A stretch of DNA of 64,000 nt from QWHO01 sp039809865 (lineage in GTDB: Bacteria > Vulcanimicrobiota > Xenobia > Xenobiales > QWHO01). The stretch spans positions 1-64,000 of the forward strand of contig JBDHVW010000011.1 of NCBI GenBank assembly GCA_039809865.1, given 5' to 3'. The stretch's first letter is position 1, and every line of letters begins with the position of its first letter. Positions 19,786 to 26,337 of the stretch are shown piece after piece. Both the position numbers and the translations under genes were made by a program. The notes beneath the pieces are model-generated. The model made no database searches. It saw only the letters and a program-made list of their open reading frames with translations, and was not told the origin of the DNA.

Positions 19786-21456
19786 ATGCGACGTCGGGGC
19801 GTAGCGGTGGCCACGGTTTTGGCGGGAGGGGTCCTGCTGCTGATCTTCTGCCTGCTGGTGGCCACGTTTTGCATCACGCAGCTCGACTTCTCGCGCAACT
19901 TCCGCGAGCATGCCGAAGGCGAGCAACTGGCGCGAGCCGCGGTGGCCATGATCGTGGGCCTGGAGACGCGCAACGGCCAGCCCAACGACCCTCTCGGGGG
20001 CGGCGACCTGGCCCAGCGCTACCACTGGCAAAACCTTTTCGGCAACGATTCGGCGCGCCTGGGCGGCAGCGTCTCGGTGGGCTTCAGCCCCGACCCGGCC
20101 AGGGGCTATTACTCGCTCGACAACCACCTGGGCAGTCAGAAAGCCGCCGGCTGCCTGGACCGCGGCACCAACCGGCGCTCGGTCCCCCCTTACTCCGTCC
20201 AATTCCTGATGAAGGTGCAGAGCGGCGGGCGGACCAGTTGGTACGACGTCATCCTCCAGAAGCGCTGGCCCTACGTGGTGACGACCCGCGAGCCCGTGAC
20301 CTTCACCAATGCCCAGAAAGGCCCGCCCAGCCTGGTGACGGGCAAAGTCCTGGCTTTGCCGCGCGGCGGGAAGGAGGTGGCCAATCCCGAATCCCCCGTC
20401 CTGCTCAACAAAGCCCAGTTTCAGGGCCTGGCGTATCAGAGATACATGCAGGCCGAAGGGGGAGTCAGCGTGGGCGGCTTTGACAACCAGCTGATTGGCG
20501 ATGTCAATTTCCTGCGGGGAGTGGGCGATCTGGACCCCTGCGTGGTGGCCGTCGACCGTCCCGAGAACATCTGGGAGGGCGCGGCCCGCACCAGCGACGG
20601 CGATCCCAAGCGCTTGCTCGAGGATGTGATGGGGCAGTTCGCCCGGCCCCCGCTCAGTTACTCCTACCTCAACGTCGGCCAGCCCATGTACAAGACCGGT
20701 CCGCAGCTCTTCTTGCTCGACAAGGATCTGACCATCATGGGCACCCAGCCTGACGGATTCGACCCGGCGAAATTTCCCGGGGAGTGCGCGTTCGGCAGCG
20801 ATTTTCTGATCGACGCGTCCCTGGGCAACACCTACCTACCCGACCCCAAGCGCGACTCGGACGAGAAGCGGGTGCGCATGACCAAATGCAGCTTGAACCT
20901 GCAGGATACCCGTCTCTACATCCGGGGTGACCTCGACCTGACGGGCCCGCGCACCGACGTGGGCGGCAACAACCTTCCGCTGCTGAACGGCAGCAACGCC
21001 ACCCTGGTGGTCTACGGCACGCTGCGCGTGGATGGGGGCATCCTGGACGCAGTCGACCAGGGGATGGTGATCTACTGCGAGCGGCTCATCATGAAAGCCA
21101 GCGGGGAGTATCGCGGCCTCATCACCGTGCGCGACTGCGCCGTCTTCTACCCCGAGATCCGCGAGGTTCCCCAGGCCAGTGGCAAGCTGGCCGAGATCAT
21201 GGTCGGTTTCAAGCTGCACGGAGGCCTGATCGTGGGCGGGAAGCCGGTGCTGGTGCAGTACGACGAGAATCCCGAAAAGTACATGGACGGCCAGGAGATG
21301 ACCGTCAATCCGAACGAGGTCGTGAAACCGCCGGTGCTGGCCACCTCCTACGGCGTCTGCATGTCGGGAGTGACGCTGGAATATGATCCGGCTTACCTCA
21401 AGACGCTCCACCAGTTCGGAGACTACGAGCTGCTGTCGGTGCGGCGCGTGCCGTGA
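19786..21456 (+). CDS. PilX-like protein with long beta-helical ectodomain
   Basis: 556 residues. MRRRGVAVATV precedes a single hydrophobic helix (LAGGVLLLIFCLLVATFCI), then a helical region (GEQLARAAVAMIVGLETRNG) as in PilX-type proteins. The long ectodomain has strand-rich segments LYIRGDLDLTGPRTDVG, ATLVVYGTLRVDGGILD and GMVIYCERLIMKASGEYRG, resembling the beta-helix of the PilX-like protein at 6.2-7.4 kb. It is anchored in the inner membrane with the bulk outside the cytoplasm. It follows the giant kinase gene closely and overlaps the next prepilin gene by four bases (GTGA). Confidence 0.75.
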   Translation: MRRRGVAVATVLAGGVLLLIFCLLVATFCITQLDFSRNFREHAEGEQLARAAVAMIVGLETRNGQPNDPLGGGDLAQRYHWQNLFGNDSARLGGSVSVGFSPDPARGYYSLDNHLGSQKAAGCLDRGTNRRSVPPYSVQFLMKVQSGGRTSWYDVILQKRWPYVVTTREPVTFTNAQKGPPSLVTGKVLALPRGGKEVANPESPVLLNKAQFQGLAYQRYMQAEGGVSVGGFDNQLIGDVNFLRGVGDLDPCVVAVDRPENIWEGAARTSDGDPKRLLEDVMGQFARPPLSYSYLNVGQPMYKTGPQLFLLDKDLTIMGTQPDGFDPAKFPGECAFGSDFLIDASLGNTYLPDPKRDSDEKRVRMTKCSLNLQDTRLYIRGDLDLTGPRTDVGGNNLPLLNGSNATLVVYGTLRVDGGILDAVDQGMVIYCERLIMKASGEYRGLITVRDCAVFYPEIREVPQASGKLAEIMVGFKLHGGLIVGGKPVLVQYDENPEKYMDGQEMTVNPNEVVKPPVLATSYGVCMSGVTLEYDPAYLKTLHQFGDYELLSVRRVP

Positions 21457-22079
21457 AACGCGCCCGGGGGTTCTCGGTCATCGAGCTCATGGTGGCGGCA
21501 GCTCTCCTGAGCATCGTGCTGACGGTTCTGCTGGCGATCTTCGTGCCCATCATGCGCAGTTGGGTGCGCAGCGACAAGCGCGCCTACATCCAGACCCAGC
21601 CCGCGCTGGTGGTGGCGCGCCTGCGCGAGGAGTTGCGCGGCGCCGAGCCCCAATCGCTGGTGCAAATCCCCAACGGCCTGGCCTTCGTGTCCTGCTTTGA
21701 CGCCAACGGCCAGCTCGATTACGGTCCCAAGGGGGACTTGCTGCTCCAGAAACGGGTGGCGTTCTACTACCGGCCCGACCTCAAAGCGGTCTACTGTCTG
21801 ATCGATTCGGATGTCGACTCCGATCCGAGCACCCCCGGCCCGGTCGAAAAGATGCCGCCGGCTGCCTTGATCAGCACGTCCTGGCTGAAGGTCAATCGCC
21901 CCGACGCCCGGCGCCTGGCCCAGAGCATCCAGCGCTTCGAGGTGACGGTAGCCCCCAAGAAGCCGGTGGACGTCTATGTGGAAGCGATCAAAGACGAGAA
22001 CCGATCGGAGCTGAGGACGTCCATCCTGCCTCTGATCGCCCCTCCGGCGGGCTCCCCGGCGCAAACGAAAGACGTCTGA
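21453..22079 (+). CDS. Prepilin-like protein (GspJ/PilW type)
   Basis: 208 residues from GTG overlapping the previous stop. A short KRARG leader is followed by FSVIELMVAAALLSIVLTVL, a canonical type IV prepilin cleavage site with Glu at +5. The soluble part (ARLREELRGAEPQSLVQIP, VAFYYRPDLKAVYCLIDSD) parallels the PilW/GspJ-like protein of the other cluster. The pair PilX-like plus PilW-like is therefore present twice in the window, once next to a two-component system and once next to a Ser/Thr kinase. Confidence 0.83.
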   Translation: MKRARGFSVIELMVAAALLSIVLTVLLAIFVPIMRSWVRSDKRAYIQTQPALVVARLREELRGAEPQSLVQIPNGLAFVSCFDANGQLDYGPKGDLLLQKRVAFYYRPDLKAVYCLIDSDVDSDPSTPGPVEKMPPAALISTSWLKVNRPDARRLAQSIQRFEVTVAPKKPVDVYVEAIKDENRSELRTSILPLIAPPAGSPAQTKDV

Positions 22080-22082
22080 GCT

Positions 22083-23030
22083 CTACGCCAGGCCGCCGAG
22101 GATACGGAAGCCCTCTTCTTTGCGGCCCGTGTTGCGCAGCAGCGTCGAGAGCCAGCGGCGGGCCTGCCCGTAGGCCGGGTCGACGGCCACCGCCTCCCGC
22201 CAGTGGATCTCGGCGTTGGCCAGATCGTTCTCCTCGTAGGCCAGCACGCCCAGGTTGAAAGCCACGCGGGCGTCTTCGGGCGCCAGAGTGCGGGCCAGGT
22301 AGAGAATCTCGCGGGCCTGGGCGCGCTCTCCCAGAGCGGTCTCGGCCACCGCCAGGTTGGTCAGCACCTGCACCGAGCCGGGCTCGAGACCGGAGGCGCG
22401 CTGCAGGTCGCCGCGGGCGTCCTGAGCCAGGCCCCGGCGCAGCTGCAGGGAGCCACGGTTGAACCAGAACGTGGCCGTGCCTGAGTCTTGCTGCAGGGCC
22501 AGGGTAAAAGCTTGCTCAGCCTCGTCGGGCCGCTCCTGGAGCGTGAAGATGATGCCCGTATTGTTGTGGCAGTAGGCCAGCAGCCGCTCCACCGAGATCG
22601 GGTCGAAACCCTCGGGCTCGCGCCAGAAACGGCGCTGGGCCAGATCGAGCAGCTTCAGCCCCTCGGGCGTCTCGATCCCGACCGCCACGTGGCCGAAAAC
22701 GAAACCCTTACCCTCGCCGATCGACTCGCGCTTGCGCAGGGGCACGGCGGAGAGGCCGGCGGCGGGTGCCAGCGCCAGGAACAGCAGCGTGTACTCGATG
22801 CAGATGGCGTAGCGCTTGCCGTCGGCGCCCGGCTCGGCGAACACCTCGTAGGCGGTGCGGCAGCCATTGGGTCGTCGCTCGCGGCTGAGATCCTCGCAGT
22901 AGCCGATCTCCAGACCGTAGTCAAGGATGGCTTTGTAGAGCCGCCGGCAACGATCGATCAGGTCGCCCTCACCGACGGCGCGGCGGGCGAAGTCGAGCAT
23001 TTCCGGCGTGGCATGCAGAGGATGCATCAT
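22083..23030 (-). CDS. Transglutaminase-like (SirB1-type) protein with TPR repeats
   Basis: 315 residues; the start is one of two adjacent ATGs (MMHPLHATPEML), chosen because upstream reading crosses the Met-rich gene on the other strand. The N-terminal half has a transglutaminase-like fold with Cys in YAICIEYTLLFLALA, His in GFVFGHVAVGIE and Asp in LKLLDLAQ, forming a plausible triad. The C-terminal half has about four TPR units (ATFWFNRGSLQLRRGLAQDA, ARVAFNLGVLAYEENDLANA). Cytoplasmic SirB1-like proteins have this arrangement but their biochemical role is poorly known. Catalytic competence is inferred. Confidence 0.82.
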   Translation of the reverse strand: MMHPLHATPEMLDFARRAVGEGDLIDRCRRLYKAILDYGLEIGYCEDLSRERRPNGCRTAYEVFAEPGADGKRYAICIEYTLLFLALAPAAGLSAVPLRKRESIGEGKGFVFGHVAVGIETPEGLKLLDLAQRRFWREPEGFDPISVERLLAYCHNNTGIIFTLQERPDEAEQAFTLALQQDSGTATFWFNRGSLQLRRGLAQDARGDLQRASGLEPGSVQVLTNLAVAETALGERAQAREILYLARTLAPEDARVAFNLGVLAYEENDLANAEIHWREAVAVDPAYGQARRWLSTLLRNTGRKEEGFRILGGLA

Positions 23031-23134
23031 GACGGTATCACGACACTTCGTCCATTTGGAAAGGGGTCGCGCATGCTTTACGTCGAACAACGTTTGGCCC
23101 CCAGAGGGAGCAAGTTGTTGGGAGGATTCGCTCG

Positions 23135-23326
23135 ATGGATAAGCCGATGATGGACATGGCCCCGATGAAAGACATGATGGGCAAGATGGCCGACTGCATG
23201 ATGCGCATGAACGAGAGCTGCAACGAGTCCCAGATGATGATGATGAAAATGAAAGACATGTGTATGGAGATGCACGACATGATGAAAAAGATGAGCATGA
23301 TGTCGGGCGACATGATGAAGCACTGA
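23135..23326 (+). CDS. Met-rich miniprotein (63 aa, 26 Met)
   Basis: The ATG has a strong GGAGGA site eight bases upstream and the gene ends 20 bases before a clear intrinsic terminator, so it is a real unit. The product has 26 methionines (41%), three cysteines and two histidines, in motifs such as MKDMMGKMADCMMRM and CMEMHDMMKKM, with the balance mostly Lys, Asp and Glu. It lacks a signal peptide. Dense M-x-x-M and C-x-M spacing recalls Cu(I)/Ag(I)-binding segments of copper proteins; an amphipathic helix lined with Met is equally possible. I know no family for it. Confidence 0.85.
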   Translation: MDKPMMDMAPMKDMMGKMADCMMRMNESCNESQMMMMKMKDMCMEMHDMMKKMSMMSGDMMKH

Positions 23327-23346
23327 GCCTGAAAAGCTCATGAAAA

Positions 23347-23374
23347 AAGGCGCCCGTTGCGGGGCGCCTTTTTT
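23347..23374 (+). terminator. Intrinsic terminator after the Met-rich gene
   Basis: AAGGCGCCC and GGGCGCCTT form a nine-base stem with a six-base loop followed by a run of T residues. As the stem is preceded by A residues it could also serve the convergent gene. Confidence 0.92.
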
Positions 23375-23383
23375 GTTGGGCGC

Positions 23384-23683
23384 TCAGCCCCCGGCTTGCT
23401 TTTTGCTGTAGAGAAACACGCCCGCGCCTACCGCGCAAAAGAGCGTGAATCCCCATGCCCCCCGAGAGGCGGGATCGGCCATCATGACCGCGGTCATTCC
23501 CACGAAAACAATCACCACCAGAGCGATGACCAGACGCTTGATGTTGGTCGCCGACATCGCCCCGCCCCGGTCTTTGTCGCCCAGGGAACGCTTCATGTCG
23601 TTGACCGAGGCTTTCACCTTCTCCGAGTGCTTCTCTTGCTGCGCGTATAGCTTCTCGAGCGCTCTATCTCGCTGATCCGACAC
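23384..23683 (-). CDS. Hypothetical small two-helix membrane protein
   Basis: 99 residues from a GTG with AGGAGG seven bases upstream. A charged, probably coiled-coil N-terminus (RALEKLYAQQEKHSEKVKAS) leads to two hydrophobic helices, LVIALVVIVFVGMTAVMM and GAWGFTLFCAVGAGVFLY, joined by a short loop. The C-terminus is basic. No family is recognised. It lies 16 bases downstream of the LLM oxidoreductase gene and is probably co-transcribed with it. Confidence 0.78.
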   Translation of the reverse strand: MSDQRDRALEKLYAQQEKHSEKVKASVNDMKRSLGDKDRGGAMSATNIKRLVIALVVIVFVGMTAVMMADPASRGAWGFTLFCAVGAGVFLYSKKQAGG

Positions 23684-23699
23684 GGCTCATCCTCCTAAT

Positions 23700-24665
23700 T
23701 CAGGCTTCGATTCCAGACGGCGCCAGCACCACCCGATCATACAGGTCGCCATACTGCCGTTGGACCTCGTTCCTGATCTCGGACGGCGTTGCCCGCACCG
23801 AACAGCAGGCCACGACATCTTCTGGAATGAGTTTCGCCATCTCACCCCAGCGCCCTTCCCGTGAAAGCTTGTGAAGCTCGCGATGCAACTCGCCCTGCCC
23901 AATGACTTCCAACACTTCGGCGTAGGCCGGGGTGGAGCCATAGAACGCGATCGACTCGCGCACTTTGCGCTCCATGCCCTCCTGGGCCTTCTCGTCGCCG
24001 GTGATGACGAAGACGTTACCGACCAATTGCACGTCTTTACGGTCGCGACCGGCCTTCTTGAGGCCTTTCTCGAGCGAAGGCAGAGTGATCTTCTCGACGT
24101 AGGCGCGGTTCGTGAACGGGTGACCGCTCAGGAAGTCGGCGCACTCCCCGACCAGCTCGCTCATCTTGGGACCGACCGCGGCCAGTCCGATAGGGATGTG
24201 CGGGTTGTCTTGCGGTCCGGGGTTGAAGAATGGCGTCATGAGTGTGTGCCGGTAGTAGGGCCCCTGGTATTTGAGCGGCTCGCCCGTTTGAAAGCTGTGG
24301 AAGATGGCCCGCAGGGCGGCCACGTAGTCGCGCATCTGCTCGATCGGCTTGTCCCACGGCATGGAGAAGCGCTTGGTGATGTGGGCTTTCACCTGGCTGC
24401 CAAGCCCGAGCCAGAGGCGTCCCTGGCTGAACCGGTGGAGGTCCCAGGCCGGGTAGGCCATGGACATCGGGTTGCGCGCCAGCGCCACGGCGATGGCGGT
24501 TCCGAGGCTCAGCTTGCTCGACCCCTCGGCGGCTCTGAGGAGGCTGAGGAACGGGTCGTGCTTGCTCTCGGGCACCCAGAGCATATCGAACCCCATCGCT
24601 TCGGCCCGCCGGGCCTGGTCGGGAGCGGTCAGGAGATCCCCATCGAAAACGGCGTCAAAATGCAT
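23700..24665 (-). CDS. F420-dependent LLM-class oxidoreductase (TIGR03617-like)
   Basis: 321 residues with a TIM-barrel luciferase-like sequence: AEAMGFDMLWVPESKHDPFL, LGTAIAVALARNPMSMAYPAWDLHRFSQGR, LGLGSQVKAHI and IPIGLAAVGPKMSELVGE. The sequence pattern is that of the F420-binding subgroup rather than FMN-dependent luciferases, so the cell probably makes coenzyme F420. The substrate is not predictable. A GAAGG site precedes the ATG. The 50-bp repeat array lies directly upstream and would sit in its promoter region. Confidence 0.9.
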   Translation of the reverse strand: MHFDAVFDGDLLTAPDQARRAEAMGFDMLWVPESKHDPFLSLLRAAEGSSKLSLGTAIAVALARNPMSMAYPAWDLHRFSQGRLWLGLGSQVKAHITKRFSMPWDKPIEQMRDYVAALRAIFHSFQTGEPLKYQGPYYRHTLMTPFFNPGPQDNPHIPIGLAAVGPKMSELVGECADFLSGHPFTNRAYVEKITLPSLEKGLKKAGRDRKDVQLVGNVFVITGDEKAQEGMERKVRESIAFYGSTPAYAEVLEVIGQGELHRELHKLSREGRWGEMAKLIPEDVVACCSVRATPSEIRNEVQRQYGDLYDRVVLAPSGIEA

Positions 24666-24743
24666 TCGGCGGCCTTCACCGGCCGGTCGGCGATTCCTAC
24701 GGGAGATGCGCTCGGGCGTGAGGCACGCCTTGCTGGGCCGCCC

Positions 24744-24940
24744 GTGTCCACGCTGGCAGGGACATCAGCACGTCCACCTGTTGGCCCGGACATGTCCACG
24801 CTGGCTGAGGGACATCCGCGTGTCCACCTGTTAGCCCGGACATGTCCACGCTGGCTGAGGGACATCCGCGTGTCCACCTGTTAGCCCGGACATGTCCACG
24901 CTGGCGGAAGGACATCCGCGTGTCCACCTGTTAGCCCGGA
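24744..24940. repeat. Four tandem 50-bp repeats
   Basis: Two identical 50-base units (24791-24840 and 24841-24890) are flanked by a unit with two substitutions (24891-24940) and a degenerate 47-base unit (24744-24790). Each unit contains GGACATGTCC at its junction and GGACA-N6-TGTCC internally, so TGTCCA recurs in both orientations. The period is not a multiple of three, arguing against a coding repeat. There are no spacers, so it is not CRISPR. The array fills the gap between the LLM and DUF1963-fusion genes; no gene is seen in this gap. Confidence 0.92.
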
Positions 24941-24962
24941 CCTGTGATGCTGCAGCTCTCCA

Positions 24963-26225
24963 TCAGGTGCAGGCCCAGGCGAAGCCCATCTGATCGGGGT
25001 GGTCCGCGCAGCGGAAGACGTGGCCGGTGCCGTCGGCGGCGAAGAGCTGAGGGAAGAATCCGCTCTCGTTGTTGATCTGGAGCCAGTAGTGCATCGGCTT
25101 GGCGCACGTGGGGCAAGCCGGATAGCGGGCCGCCTGAGTCCAACTGGGCCAGCCCAGAATCTTGTCACCGGAATCGCAGGTCAGCACTCGGACCACCCTG
25201 GCCAATTCCTCGGTCGAGCTCATCTGGTAGTAGTCGAGGAATGCCGCCAGGCGGGTCTTCTCGACCTCATCGCCCTCCAGGATTTCCGCCCAGGACGAAG
25301 CCAGGTAGGCCGCTTCGCGCTCGTCCTCGGGCAGTTCGGGGCGCTCCTCGCCGTGGGGAAAGTCGGCCGCCCTCAGCCATCCTGCGATACGAGCTTCCGA
25401 ATACCCCGCCAGTGGAGGATCGGTTGGCTCCACGACTGGCTCCGCAGGGATCAGTCGACACAGGCTATTGCCCGCGAAAGGCTCCCAGGCGTCGTGGACA
25501 CTGCAGTCGGGCGCGGTGCAATAGAAGAGCTGGAAGTAGCCCTGGCTGGCATCCACGGGAAGCTGGCTCAGGTCGAGCTGCGCCACCAGTTGCATCCTTC
25601 GATCGCACTGACAACGCGGCCAGCTCTCTCCGGGCTGCAGAGCAGGGAGACCCCCAAACTTGCTGCCCCGATGGTCCGACGGCTCGCCAAACTGAGGAAT
25701 CCAACAGGTGCGCGCCTCGAGCCTGCGCTCGAGCGAGGCGCTCAGGGGTTCGGCGCGGGGCGTGGTCCAGTGCTCAGGTAAGGTGGCAGGAGGCTGCACA
25801 TTGGGCTCTGGCGGCGCCGGCGGAGCGCCGTGCTTCGTGACACTCCCATCGGCCGCGATCACGACCATCTGCAGGCCATACTCGAAGAATTCGGGGGGCG
25901 GCCGGTCGGGGACGCCCAGAATGAGCCGGTGCCCTGTCAACGCGGTCTGTAAGACCATCTCGGCGATCTCCAGCGACCACAGATCGATGGCGATACAGTC
26001 GGGGTCCTGCCGCAGAGCCGCCCGCAGGAGGTCGAGCCGCGAATGGTCCAGGTCCACCACCAGGACCTGACAATGCTCGTGAGGCTCGAAACTCTCAGTG
26101 ATGACGACGGTATTCTCTAGCGGGTCCTTATAAGACAGCACCAGCGGAAGGAGCTTGGCACCCATCCCGCCGCAGATAACGACGTGCGCCCTCGACGCAA
26201 AAGCTTCCAGCAACTCTTCTCGCAT
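24963..26225 (-). CDS. Degenerate PilT/GspE-like domain fused to DUF1963
   Basis: 420 residues; the ATG (MREELLEAFASRAHVV) has a purine-rich site upstream. Residues 15-130 align with secretion-motor ATPases: VVICGGMGAKLL sits where Walker A GPTGSGKS is expected, VVITESFEP at the Asp box, and RAALRQDPDCIAIDLWSLE at the Walker B region, followed by TALTGHRLILG. The catalytic Lys and Glu are missing, so it should not hydrolyse ATP. After a proline linker, FGEPSDHRGSKFGGLPALQPGESWPRC and QLVAQLDLSQLP mark a DUF1963/YwqG domain with several Cys pairs that may bind zinc. Function is unknown; a regulatory or decoy role is speculation. Confidence 0.75.
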   Translation of the reverse strand: MREELLEAFASRAHVVICGGMGAKLLPLVLSYKDPLENTVVITESFEPHEHCQVLVVDLDHSRLDLLRAALRQDPDCIAIDLWSLEIAEMVLQTALTGHRLILGVPDRPPPEFFEYGLQMVVIAADGSVTKHGAPPAPPEPNVQPPATLPEHWTTPRAEPLSASLERRLEARTCWIPQFGEPSDHRGSKFGGLPALQPGESWPRCQCDRRMQLVAQLDLSQLPVDASQGYFQLFYCTAPDCSVHDAWEPFAGNSLCRLIPAEPVVEPTDPPLAGYSEARIAGWLRAADFPHGEERPELPEDEREAAYLASSWAEILEGDEVEKTRLAAFLDYYQMSSTEELARVVRVLTCDSGDKILGWPSWTQAARYPACPTCAKPMHYWLQINNESGFFPQLFAADGTGHVFRCADHPDQMGFAWACT

Positions 26226-26337
26226 GCTTTCCCCTTCTCCCAAATCTCCAAAAAAATCCCCCAAATCTCCTCGACCTCCTCGTTCTCGAAGCACTGTTCG
26301 AAAGGAGTTCAAGCAGACCCTCGCAGAACTTAACGCT

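Noticed and set aside
22083..23456. Longer 457-codon version of the transglutaminase-like gene
   Set aside because: Its front would be the antisense of the Met-rich gene and gives a Ser/Cys repeat with no fold; the internal ATG pair fits the family.
24744..24940. CRISPR array
   Set aside because: Units abut with no unique spacers and no cas genes are in the window.
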